A DNA stretch of 42,606 bases, from the IMG/VR virus record IMGVR_UViG_3300006753_000014, positions 1 through 42,606 of that record. One strand, 5' to 3'. Shown here in pieces: positions 5,681 through 14,564 of the stretch. This stretch comes from a virus. The position numbers and the translations under genes were made by a program. Numbering within the stretch: the stretch's first letter is position 1; each line of letters begins with the position of its first letter. The notes below the pieces were generated by a model. That model worked only from the letters and a program-made list of their open reading frames with translations. It ran no database searches and had not been told where the DNA came from.

Positions 5681-6850
5681 CTAATAATCTAGTCTAACAC
5701 GAATTGTTAATTCATCTTCCGGAGTTTTCTTCAAGGGCTCAGATAGCTTGGCCACAGCTAACATTTCATTTTGCGCATTAAATAAGCCAACAGTTGTAAT
5801 ATATGTGGTTGATATATCATCTGAGTTGTTTTTAACATTAATTTGGCCTCCAGATACATATGTTGGATTAGAACTATAATTAAACTCATTATGGTTAACT
5901 CTGCAGAAATAGATTGCAGAATTTAATTCCGTGGTATTATTAAATTGAATATTATAAATTCTATTTCTTAAGCCGTCGCATGCCGCTTGAATTGTTGAAC
6001 CAGTAAACATTTGCACACCTGAAGCAGATAAGCCAGAGCCCAATTCACATATGGCTTGGCCACCGTCATTGGCGGCACCATTGAAAAAGGCGCCTGCTCC
6101 AAGAGACGAGGACGCTCCACCAAAAACTGAACCAGAAATAACTGCCACCCCTGCTTGATAATAAATCAGTCCAGCAGGTAGATAACTCTGCACCTCACCA
6201 ATTGTTTCGTTTCCAAGTAATGCCGTGCTTAAAGTGCTGTCGCCATCATATGATGTTTGAGCAAAAAGCACACCATATTCGCCTGCAGGAGAATTAACTT
6301 TATATCCATCCGACCCACTTCTATCTGTTAATTTTATTCTTCTTGAATGTACTGCGCCAAAATCAAAGCCACCACTAATGCCAAGCTCTAATTGAAAAGT
6401 ACCTTTTTTAATTTCATCTTTAACAAGAAGTCTGGAGAAATTCAAAAAGTAAACTTCATCCATTTTATCGCCACTATCAATAGTTGATCCTCCGACGTCA
6501 AATCGAAGAATTGAACCAGTATGATCATAACCAGCTAATACCTGAGCCATTTGATTATAAATGTTTATTTTTTTCTCTTGTTGTGTCCCGGGCGTTGAGG
6601 CAGAAAAACTTGAATGTGCGCTAAACCCACAAGTAACGTCAAAAATATGATTTGCAGAAGAGCTTAAATATGGGTAATCATATACTGACTGGAACATCCC
6701 ATGTGAATAATTTTTTACATTTTCATCCGCATCAGAAACCACGTAGGTTCCAGAAATAAGCGATCCCGTTAGGGGGATATGTTCATGAATTAAAGTTTTT
6801 CCTGTTTTTTTATCTTTTGGGGTTATTTCTTTTGAATCGCCAGTTGCCAT
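5681..6850 (-). CDS. Virion structural protein, shorter paralogue (389 aa)
   Basis: Probable tail or baseplate-associated protein, beta-rich and Gly/Ser-rich with no membrane segment. N-terminal 'PLTGSLISGTYVVSDADENV' is followed by a domain with 'DKMDEVYFLNFSRLLVKDEIKKGTFQLEL'-type strands (quoted in part), the Gly-rich 'GSVFGGASSSLGAGAFFNGA' loop, 'NEFNYSSNPTYVSGG' and the terminal 'AVAKLSEPLKKTPEDELTIR' block. The last 60 or so residues align closely with the end of the 523-aa protein, showing a tandem duplication. My recollection is that this ending is common in structural proteins of uncultured marine myoviruses. The start is ATG 6850, with GAGG 11 nt upstream. Exact position in the virion is unknown. 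Confidence 0.75.
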   Translation of the reverse strand: MATGDSKEITPKDKKTGKTLIHEHIPLTGSLISGTYVVSDADENVKNYSHGMFQSVYDYPYLSSSANHIFDVTCGFSAHSSFSASTPGTQQEKKINIYNQMAQVLAGYDHTGSILRFDVGGSTIDSGDKMDEVYFLNFSRLLVKDEIKKGTFQLELGISGGFDFGAVHSRRIKLTDRSGSDGYKVNSPAGEYGVLFAQTSYDGDSTLSTALLGNETIGEVQSYLPAGLIYYQAGVAVISGSVFGGASSSLGAGAFFNGAANDGGQAICELGSGLSASGVQMFTGSTIQAACDGLRNRIYNIQFNNTTELNSAIYFCRVNHNEFNYSSNPTYVSGGQINVKNNSDDISTTYITTVGLFNAQNEMLAVAKLSEPLKKTPEDELTIRVRLDY

Positions 6851-6873
6851 TATTTATTATACCTCTTTTTTAT

Positions 6874-7929
6874 TTAATTACTACAATCAACAAATTCCTT
6901 TGACTTGTAAAATCTAACAGGAACATCTATTGATGCACCTGTGTAGACACCTGATACTCGAATATAGGAATCTATTCTCCATAGAGTTCCGGCTGCGGCC
7001 TCTGCATCAATATCATTTGTGCCGCCGGCGGTGTAGCATGTGCTGCTATTACCTATGGTTGCAGCTGTGGTGTCCCAATCAGTACCAGTATCTTGCGTCC
7101 CATGTTTCTGCCAAAGACTTTTTGAAGAATCTGGGTCTCCACTTTGTAATAAATCTGAAGCCATAATTTTAAACTCTATCTTATTGCCTCGCAGCCATCT
7201 TATTTTTGGTTGGTGGGGCTTTAGAGAGTCATCAAATTTATTCATTTCTGTAACCAAATCGGATCCCGCGGTTGCAAGAAGGAGTTGAATTGCATCCTCA
7301 TCGACAAAACTTCCATTTTGAGTTTCGCCGGTTACATTTGCGATTTGACAAAACCTACTATCATATTCAATATAAAAACTATCTTCATTTAATTCTGATA
7401 AATTGCTACCTTTCAAAGGTCCTGGTGTTTTTCCAGGAGTGTCGATCCCAAATTCTAATCGGATTCGCGAATTGGATTGCCCGGGGAACACTCCATTGAG
7501 AACGCCTGTTTCTGCATGCGCTCCCATCGCCCGGGCAGTGCCGACAGTACATGCAACAATAAATGTTTCTTTTGCTGGATCATACTGAAAAAACCCCACG
7601 TCTTTCCCATAACTTTTTTCCACCTCTGTGTTTAAAATTAATTGGGGCAAATAAAGAAGGTTAGGGTTTGTATAAGATATTAATTTGCTATTAAGGGAGA
7701 CCTCATTGTTGGTTAATGCTTCAAGAATTGGCGTTTGAAGAATCTCTAAATCATAATATGGGCTGCCACCTGTGTGATCTAAATTAAAATTTTCATAATT
7801 TATTTCGTCGTCACCCAATTTAAAATGATTTATTTTAAAAGTTCCGTCGCCGCGGGCCATTGCGCGTCGGCCGGCGTCGGTTAATACTGCATCTAAAATA
7901 ATATCTCCACTGTTATCTTGAAAAGCCAT
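6874..7929 (-). CDS. Virion structural protein with the 'LT..G / DDEI.Y' N-terminal module (351 aa)
   Basis: Probable tail or baseplate-appendage protein. The N-terminal block 'ILDAVLTDAGRRAMARGDG', 'FKINHFKLGDDEINY' follows the pattern L-LT-x2-G-x3-L/A-x2-G-F-K-x4-F-x3-DDEI-x-Y. The 365-aa protein encoded at 14564-15661 starts with the same pattern. The rest is beta-rich ('SRIRLEFGIDTPG', 'NKIEFKIMASDLL', 'DVPVRFYKSKEF') with a Cys near the C-terminus. The ATG has a strong AAGGAG 7 nt upstream. The 90-bp gap in front is one of only two sizeable gaps in the structural block and holds a TATAAT-type element, so this gene may head a late transcription unit with the paralogue pair downstream. Confidence 0.75.
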   Translation of the reverse strand: MAFQDNSGDIILDAVLTDAGRRAMARGDGTFKINHFKLGDDEINYENFNLDHTGGSPYYDLEILQTPILEALTNNEVSLNSKLISYTNPNLLYLPQLILNTEVEKSYGKDVGFFQYDPAKETFIVACTVGTARAMGAHAETGVLNGVFPGQSNSRIRLEFGIDTPGKTPGPLKGSNLSELNEDSFYIEYDSRFCQIANVTGETQNGSFVDEDAIQLLLATAGSDLVTEMNKFDDSLKPHQPKIRWLRGNKIEFKIMASDLLQSGDPDSSKSLWQKHGTQDTGTDWDTTAATIGNSSTCYTAGGTNDIDAEAAAGTLWRIDSYIRVSGVYTGASIDVPVRFYKSKEFVDCSN

Positions 7930-7952
7930 TTTATACTCCTTATTCTGCGCAC

Positions 7953-7977
7953 TTATAAATAGTACGTATTATAAATA
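7953..7977 (+). repeat. Two direct copies of TTATAAATA, 16-bp period
   Basis: TTATAAATA occurs at 7953-7961 and 7969-7977. Each contains the T4 late-promoter consensus TATAAATA, but on the plus strand, facing into the antisense of the 1120-aa gene. A similar TTATAAATA lies at 1566-1574 within the hsp20 promoter region. Function is unknown. Confidence 0.5.
7967..7973 (-). promoter_or_regulatory. Candidate late promoter, TATAATA
   Basis: Minus-strand TATAATA about 38 nt upstream of the 351-aa gene, without a recognisable -35 element, as expected for T4-type late promoters recognised by a gp55-like sigma. It leaves a leader of about 30 nt with a good Shine-Dalgarno site. AT-rich context makes this tentative. 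Confidence 0.35.
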
Positions 7978-8019
7978 AAATCTTTTTCTTCTTTTTAAAT
8001 TGCAATTGAGCATTCATTT

Positions 8020-11000
8020 TTAGTCTATCGGCGCCTTTGGTTTTAAATCATAGCCAAGGCCTTCGTGGCTATGAACAAAGTTCAAGTTTAAATCAAACAT
8101 TTTTCCAGAAGATTTACTAGTAATTCTTACTTTAAATTTTTTTGCGCGGGGTCGACCGAAGAGCGGGCCTAAAATAACATCCTGGTCCTGTTTACTCTCT
8201 GCATCATATATACTAGCTGCTTCGGGGGCACTTAAATTACTTTGTTTTATCGTAGGAACTATATGTACATATTTTTTCATGCTTTTAGTCTTTTCTCTTG
8301 AGGTCTTTTCAGTAAAATCAACAATTTTGTTGCTTAAATAAATTGCGCCACTATCATCTATCAATTCAACTTCAAAAATTGGACTTGGATTTGAAACATA
8401 GCCATGCCTATCCGTTGATCTGAACATATAATAATATTTTTTATTTGGCGAAACATTATCAATAAAATCTTTTTTATCTGGGGCCATCTCTTTTCTCAGG
8501 GCCGTGCTAAAATCTGACCAATCTATCGGGTGCTTTTCAAGTCTAAATATTTGATATGTATAATCTGGCTCATCTGATTTAAAAATAATTTCAGAAGATG
8601 TGCCCTGTGCCGATTTTGCTTTATTAAATAATTCTTCATCCCCAGGTAAAATTGGGATTGGAACATCTTCGCGTTCACCTACGTATTGACTAAATAAAAA
8701 TAATAATTTGTTATTTATATTTTGATATGGAAATATTTCCATATTAGGATATAGTGGCGGAGCATCTGCCGTATACAAAGTTGGGAGTTTTATGTATGGA
8801 ATTTTTAATAATTTAATTTTTGGTTTATTAATAGTATAAATAGTTGCAACTGGTGGACGCTTTTGGGTGCTGCTAGCAAGTTCGACGTCTATTATCTGTG
8901 TTTTTGTAGCTCCTTCTGGTGTCGGGAAATACCGATCAACAAGATTAATAGTTTCTCCCTGGATGTCTTGATATTGATATTCATTTCCTACAACTATGAC
9001 ATAAGTATAAATTGTATAATCATACCCTTCATTAAGTTTGATTTGGCTATCAATATATTCAATCGATGCTTCGCCACTGAGATTGGTGGGCGCGGCAATA
9101 AAGAATCTTTGGACTATTTGACCGTGCTTGCTTTTTTCAATCTCGTAAAACATTATTTCAGTATGTGAAAAAGGATTCATATCATAATGGACACCGTACT
9201 TTTCGCGGGGCGCACAACGGCTTCGGCCTGGTGGTTGACATATCTGTTTGCCCGGGCTAACCTTTATCTCCTTCCCATCGTAAAGGGGCGCATTAAGAAT
9301 CTCATAAATAGATCTCGTATTCGCGAACTCTTTAAGTTTGTCCGTGACCTCCCAAAAGGCATTACGAGCAGGAAGGGGTATCCCATTAATGTCATCATCG
9401 AGGTCGTGCCATCCAGTATTTTCGATTCCAAAGTCGAAAGAAAGAAGATTAGATGATTCCACAGCGAAGTCATCGCTGCTCCACGCACCTACAAATTGTG
9501 TCAAATCCCATGAAAAAGTGTCTATACTTTCTTTAGAATCCACCTCTCTTTTCCAATAATTTTCTTCAGTTTCCATTACGAGTGGGTTGCCGGCAGCAAG
9601 AGCCATTAAAAACAGCATCAATTGGTCCTGACTTGGATCTGGGTCGGATCCCTCCCCTTCACTATTAAATATTTTTTTCAAAAACTGGTCCGCGGGACGC
9701 GCCTCCGGTACATTAATTGTTATGTCGGTCGCCCATGGTTGGTGAAAAAGGTCAAAACGATATTCTTGTAAAAATTTATACTTTGGAAAGCCAAATATAA
9801 AAGCTCCTTCGGGTTTTTCAAGGCTAGGCACACTTATAGAGTTATTCTCATTTGGGTTTACCATTTGTGTCCAAATTTGCATATATTGATCAACGCCTAT
9901 ATTTTGATCAAAATACCATGCGTATGAATTGATCATCAGGCTGGGGTCCAAACTATATTTTGCTATCCCTCCTACTGTTAATAAATCACCATATATTGTA
10001 TTTGCCACGGTGCCGTCGGGGAATTGTCGATAAAATCTTTCTTTGTTCTCTGCTAGTTGACCAAGCAAATAACTATTTGGAATAAGAAGATGTTGTTGAT
10101 CAGACAAAATATTTACCGCGGCCTCGTAATTTAAATTGCTGTAATTTACCACTGAGCTTTGGCGGGCCGGGTCAAATCTTGGATGGTTTAAATGGAAGGC
10201 ACTATCAGTGTAAAGGTTGTATTCGTTTATACCTTTTGAAACACTGGAAGGTCCGTAAGCATGTGTCCTATTTTTATAAGTCTCTCTAATATGTTTGGCA
10301 AAGACAAGATTTACTTTAGGCGACCATAATTGCCATTGGTTTCCCGCCTCCATCGGATTCATAGTTTCTTCGCCGGCGTCCATCATCACTTTCCTTGCTG
10401 CTTCATTACTATAAAAAATATCTGTGGTTTCTAAAAATATAACCTCCTCGGGAACGGTTAGCCCGAATTCATCGATAACAATTAATTCGGCGAGTTGTTT
10501 CTGTGTTGTTACTTTGGGCCCCTCGGTGCCTTGATGTGTCACTTCCGGCGTGCCATGGAATCCCATTTTTTCGTAAAAGGGCTTATAGGTTTCGAACCCG
10601 ACTCGGCTCATGGCATCGTGATGATCGGCATCATAAAGCCAACCATTAAGTTTAGGATTATACATGTCAGGGTAAACACCCGGTTCGTATATATCGATCA
10701 AGTGAGTGTGGTGAGGCGGAAATGGTCCGTCCAATGGATCGTGACCGGTCGTTTTAAGAGTGGCTAATATATCTATGCCAATGTCAGAGTCCTTGAAAAA
10801 ATTAGCTATTTCTGCCCAGGCTGAATTTATGAACACTCCAGTGGTAAAGCCGCTATTATGTGCATTTATGTAGCCTTCGTGATAATGAGGCAAATAACCC
10901 GAATGTATGGCTTCGATGGCATATGCATGCCATTGGTCCAAAGTCTCGGGATTCTCGGCTGCACTACTTTGCCACCAAGACTTAAAAGTTTCCCACTCTG

Positions 11001-11382
11001 GGGTTGCCTGAGTAGAAACAGTTCTTATTTTTTTCTTTGCTAAAACGCGAAAAGTTTTGGCATGAGTCTGGCCGGGTGACTGGCGCCACTTTGGACTTGG
11101 GCGTACAAATCTATTTTCTGTTTCGTTTCCCCAGCCTGGAAGGTCGACCAGTGAGTCGCCGGCGCCACCGGAATACATCCAGTGTCCAAAATAAGGTCTT
11201 AGTGGGTCTCCAGGGTGTCCCTCGCCCGTCATCGCGGTGGAATGAATGATCGTGGGGTTTAAATATAGAGGGGTTATAGACCCATAGATTTTTTGCGCAT
11301 TTTGGTGAGCCAATGAGAGGTGTTCGTTGAGCGTTTGGCCGCCAACGAGGCCGCCGGCAAGTAGATATGTTCTATGTGGCAT
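8020..11382 (-). CDS. Large virion structural protein with C-terminal fibronectin-III-like region (1120 aa)
   Basis: Probable tail or baseplate component; no enzyme motif is recognised. The N-terminal ~400 residues are unusually rich in His, Trp, Tyr and Pro ('HWMYSGGAGDSLVDLPGWG', 'PPHHTHLIDIYEPGVYPD'). Around residues 780-810 there are strand-rich segments ('YDYTIYTYVIVVGNEYQYQ'). A fibronectin-III-like stretch (about 940-1010) contains 'YQIFRLEKHPIDWSDF', 'NVSPNKKYYYMFRSTDRHG' and 'NPSPIFEVELID'. The C-terminus is basic. The gene is compositionally split, with GC-rich patches at its 5' end and near 9190-9420 and AT-rich sequence elsewhere. The start codon overlaps the upstream stop as TAATG, with a strong GGGAGGA site 7 nt away, so it is translationally coupled. 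Confidence 0.75.
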   Translation of the reverse strand: MPHRTYLLAGGLVGGQTLNEHLSLAHQNAQKIYGSITPLYLNPTIIHSTAMTGEGHPGDPLRPYFGHWMYSGGAGDSLVDLPGWGNETENRFVRPSPKWRQSPGQTHAKTFRVLAKKKIRTVSTQATPEWETFKSWWQSSAAENPETLDQWHAYAIEAIHSGYLPHYHEGYINAHNSGFTTGVFINSAWAEIANFFKDSDIGIDILATLKTTGHDPLDGPFPPHHTHLIDIYEPGVYPDMYNPKLNGWLYDADHHDAMSRVGFETYKPFYEKMGFHGTPEVTHQGTEGPKVTTQKQLAELIVIDEFGLTVPEEVIFLETTDIFYSNEAARKVMMDAGEETMNPMEAGNQWQLWSPKVNLVFAKHIRETYKNRTHAYGPSSVSKGINEYNLYTDSAFHLNHPRFDPARQSSVVNYSNLNYEAAVNILSDQQHLLIPNSYLLGQLAENKERFYRQFPDGTVANTIYGDLLTVGGIAKYSLDPSLMINSYAWYFDQNIGVDQYMQIWTQMVNPNENNSISVPSLEKPEGAFIFGFPKYKFLQEYRFDLFHQPWATDITINVPEARPADQFLKKIFNSEGEGSDPDPSQDQLMLFLMALAAGNPLVMETEENYWKREVDSKESIDTFSWDLTQFVGAWSSDDFAVESSNLLSFDFGIENTGWHDLDDDINGIPLPARNAFWEVTDKLKEFANTRSIYEILNAPLYDGKEIKVSPGKQICQPPGRSRCAPREKYGVHYDMNPFSHTEIMFYEIEKSKHGQIVQRFFIAAPTNLSGEASIEYIDSQIKLNEGYDYTIYTYVIVVGNEYQYQDIQGETINLVDRYFPTPEGATKTQIIDVELASSTQKRPPVATIYTINKPKIKLLKIPYIKLPTLYTADAPPLYPNMEIFPYQNINNKLLFLFSQYVGEREDVPIPILPGDEELFNKAKSAQGTSSEIIFKSDEPDYTYQIFRLEKHPIDWSDFSTALRKEMAPDKKDFIDNVSPNKKYYYMFRSTDRHGYVSNPSPIFEVELIDDSGAIYLSNKIVDFTEKTSREKTKSMKKYVHIVPTIKQSNLSAPEAASIYDAESKQDQDVILGPLFGRPRAKKFKVRITSKSSGKMFDLNLNFVHSHEGLGYDLKPKAPID

Positions 11383-14300
11383 TAATACGTCCTCCCTCCG
11401 CCAGAACTCATTCCTCCCCCTGTTGTAGTAACGGTTCCTGGCGTAGTGGCAGTTGTTATAGCTGCTGTTGTTTGTGTAGTCTTAGTTTTGCTTGTCTGCC
11501 GAAACTTGGCCGCTTCGCCAAACATCATATTAGTTCTTACAAAATTACTGTTTATTTTTAATAAGCTATTATTATCTAGTGAGGTGGGGACCTCTACTGG
11601 CCTTATTGTTCTTTTTGGTCTCCGCGCTGCCGTGCGAGGGGTTCCTTCAGCATTAATCAAAAAACATTGATTAAAAAGGTTTAAATCTAAAACCCTATTT
11701 TGATTAAAACATAATTTAGGATTAGTATATGGACTTAGGCGGCATAATAATTTTTTATTTGGACTGCGTGAGGCATTTTCAAGATGATCTCTTCTCAATC
11801 TTGTCCAAATAGGAGCGGCTATCGCTCCTCTATCAAAGCCAACCAGCACTTCAATTAAAACTATATTCTTTTGATTTAAATAATAAAAAGCTGCATTTTT
11901 TAATTGTTTTAATTGGGGCTCGCCGTTGTCATACCATGCTTGTTTAGTCAACGTAGAGCCTGCGCTACTAGCAGCTATAGCTTTTAATTGATTTGGCAAA
12001 AATTTAAATTCTGATGTTGATAAATTTTGTTTGCTTATATTAAGATTTAGTGCAGTGCTGCAACAACAGATTTCTTTTGCTATATCCAAGTTGTTCATAT
12101 AAAATAAGGGGGCAAATATAAATGATGGATTAATTTTGGTTTCCTCTGTTATATTAATTCGATCTTCTCTGTCGTCTTTCGCTTGAATTTCTTTTTTATA
12201 TTTTTCTGCAACGGAATTGTGCATTAATTTTGCAATTGTATTTTCTTCCTTGCTAGGTATTTCGTTGCATGAAGATTCATATTTTTTTAAAGCAGTCGTA
12301 TTTATAATCGCCATATTCTGCGCTAAACCATTTTTAACATGTGTAGAGAATCCATCTGATTTTTGAGCAAATATATCCCCGGTCGTGCATGAATTTGATT
12401 GTGATTTTCCAACTTCGGCTAAAGTTGAAATATTTTCTTTATGTAGCCGATTCATAGTTTTATGGGAGTACAGATCCATTAGCACACTAAAATGTCCTAA
12501 TTCTGAGGCATTCTGTATCTGGCCCTGATCTCCTTTCCCATAAGTTCTAAAATTTCTACCTAGTATTTTAATTAAAGCAGGGGTCAAGTAGGAAAATTGA
12601 GTTGTACTCAATTGATTCTCGTACCTTTTATTGCCGGCTAAAATTCCTGTTTGTTGGGCGCTCTGCTTAAAAAATCGTAAATTTTCATTCATTGTTCTTC
12701 GTAAAAAGTCCGCGCTAGAAAAAGTCATCAAGCCTATTTCAGATGTTTTTGAACCATAAATAACGTCAAGATAGTCATATCCAACCTCTCCATTGTTTTT
12801 TGCGTTGAATATATCGGGAAAAACATGATTTATAGAAATAGTTTGTGTAAATGTTTTTTTTCCGGAAATAACTGCGTTAGAATTCATCTCATCTATATTT
12901 CTTGTGTTTTTAGAAGGAAACTCTTCTACTAAATCTTGAATAAAAGAACTAACATTATTATATATATCAATTACTTTTGATATACTTTCTGTGGTTGCGG
13001 TATTAGGAGAGGACAAGATATACATTTGCTGCTCATCATTATTTTCTAAATTGGCAAACGCCTTCACCGCTTTCAATAATATATTCAAGGCCCAGACCCA
13101 CGGGCCTTTGTCATTTACCATATAATTTTTTCTAAGAGTGCCAGATTTAAAATCTTTAAAATATAATTCCATTGCTTTTCGACCTTCTGTTAAATCATTT
13201 AAAAGCTGTTTTATATATTTTATTGTCCCGTCTTCAACTTCTAATTTTACACCATATTTGAATAACCCATCTTTTATATCTTGCATTGATATATCTGTTG
13301 AGCCAAAATATCTAATTTGTTTAGATGAGTTTAAATTATTAAAAGTGCTGGTTGATGGTTCGAGATATAAACCTTTGACCTCTGTTAACTTGCCAATTAT
13401 TTTTTTTACATTACTAATATGATTTGCTATGTGAGGATCTTTTTTTACAGAATAGTCTGTTGTGGCGACGACGGCGCCAACTTGTGTTGATCGTGCAATA
13501 GTTTGTTGAACATTGTTGTGGCTTTTGCTTTCTGGAGAAATGTCGCCGGCTTCATTAACTTTCTCTCGTGTTAACACTATATTTTTTATTTCGCTTAAGC
13601 TCATTATTTCATCAAAACTAAGTTTGCTAGAATCTAGAGCTAAAGAAAAATCAGTTTCACTAGCAACCAATCTAGGTAATTTGAAATTATTTTTGCTAAT
13701 TTCTCCCAAATCAATTGCAAAAAAGAGCCTAATAAATCCATTTTTATCGTTTGTTATACACAAATTAGAAAATTGAGCATTTTTTTTATCAATCAAGGGT
13801 TTATTTTCTAATAATCTACAACTAAAATTTACTTTTGATATTTTATCGAGGACCCTATAATCATGCAATGTTGTATTTGGAATTTTTACAAGATTTAATT
13901 TTGGACCTATAACAGAAGAATTATCTCCCATAGAACCAACATGCCCATCTGATGTAAACTGTACTGGACCCGTCCAAACTCTTTTGCCTCCTTGAGAAAC
14001 TAAATAGTCTTCTTGCCCTTTGGGCAAAGTAACTGTTGAATCTCGAAAAACAAAAACATTAGCGTTCCTCACTATTGTTTTATTCCTAAAGACGTCCTCT
14101 GAAGCAATTGTCGCTGTGTTGATTAATAAATTTTTATAACTTGGGCTGGAAGATATTCTCCTTGCATGCCGTGGGTGATTTGGGTTATATTGACAAATGG
14201 CATAGAACGATAAGTCCGAAGTATTCTTATCAATAAAAAATTCTTGTGTGACTGTGTTTTTAGAGCCCAAATCAAACGTCTTGACTTCTGCCTTTGATAA

Positions 14301-14564
14301 ACTTATCTTTCCAAGGCTGCCATCATTTTTTGAATTTTCTATTAATTCAAAAATTGCTTTTTTGTTATTTAATTTAAGTTTTTTAATTATATCTTTGTCG
14401 GCTATTTTAACAATACTTAATTGCATTGTTTCAGTCATTGGGCCCACTTTTGTGTTATTCATATAAACCGTTATAGTCACTCTAATATTCTTTTCAGCCG
14501 TAGTCGGCTCTAAAGTTATTTTAGAAATATATGGTTGCACTACTTCTGTTTCTGGATATCCCAT
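11382..14564 (-). CDS. Large virion structural protein of unknown function (1060 aa)
   Basis: Not recognised. The N-terminal ~170 residues look beta-rich and Ig-like ('YISKITLEPTTAEKNIRVTI', 'FDLGSKNTVTQEFFIDKNTS'). The centre is helical ('TEGRKAMELYFKDFKSG', 'ALNILLKAVKAFANLENNDE'). The C-terminus ends in a low-complexity Thr/Gly tail ('TTAAITTATTPGTVTTTGGG'). The start ATG 14564 is preferred to the in-frame GTG at 14573. GGAG lies 8 nt before this ATG but directly against the GTG, and the ATG forms a TAATG overlap with the upstream stop, the same coupling used at this gene's own downstream junction. Its place between two structural genes and its size imply a virion protein, perhaps part of a large baseplate periphery. 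Confidence 0.72.
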   Translation of the reverse strand: MGYPETEVVQPYISKITLEPTTAEKNIRVTITVYMNNTKVGPMTETMQLSIVKIADKDIIKKLKLNNKKAIFELIENSKNDGSLGKISLSKAEVKTFDLGSKNTVTQEFFIDKNTSDLSFYAICQYNPNHPRHARRISSSPSYKNLLINTATIASEDVFRNKTIVRNANVFVFRDSTVTLPKGQEDYLVSQGGKRVWTGPVQFTSDGHVGSMGDNSSVIGPKLNLVKIPNTTLHDYRVLDKISKVNFSCRLLENKPLIDKKNAQFSNLCITNDKNGFIRLFFAIDLGEISKNNFKLPRLVASETDFSLALDSSKLSFDEIMSLSEIKNIVLTREKVNEAGDISPESKSHNNVQQTIARSTQVGAVVATTDYSVKKDPHIANHISNVKKIIGKLTEVKGLYLEPSTSTFNNLNSSKQIRYFGSTDISMQDIKDGLFKYGVKLEVEDGTIKYIKQLLNDLTEGRKAMELYFKDFKSGTLRKNYMVNDKGPWVWALNILLKAVKAFANLENNDEQQMYILSSPNTATTESISKVIDIYNNVSSFIQDLVEEFPSKNTRNIDEMNSNAVISGKKTFTQTISINHVFPDIFNAKNNGEVGYDYLDVIYGSKTSEIGLMTFSSADFLRRTMNENLRFFKQSAQQTGILAGNKRYENQLSTTQFSYLTPALIKILGRNFRTYGKGDQGQIQNASELGHFSVLMDLYSHKTMNRLHKENISTLAEVGKSQSNSCTTGDIFAQKSDGFSTHVKNGLAQNMAIINTTALKKYESSCNEIPSKEENTIAKLMHNSVAEKYKKEIQAKDDREDRINITEETKINPSFIFAPLFYMNNLDIAKEICCCSTALNLNISKQNLSTSEFKFLPNQLKAIAASSAGSTLTKQAWYDNGEPQLKQLKNAAFYYLNQKNIVLIEVLVGFDRGAIAAPIWTRLRRDHLENASRSPNKKLLCRLSPYTNPKLCFNQNRVLDLNLFNQCFLINAEGTPRTAARRPKRTIRPVEVPTSLDNNSLLKINSNFVRTNMMFGEAAKFRQTSKTKTTQTTAAITTATTPGTVTTTGGGMSSGGGRTY

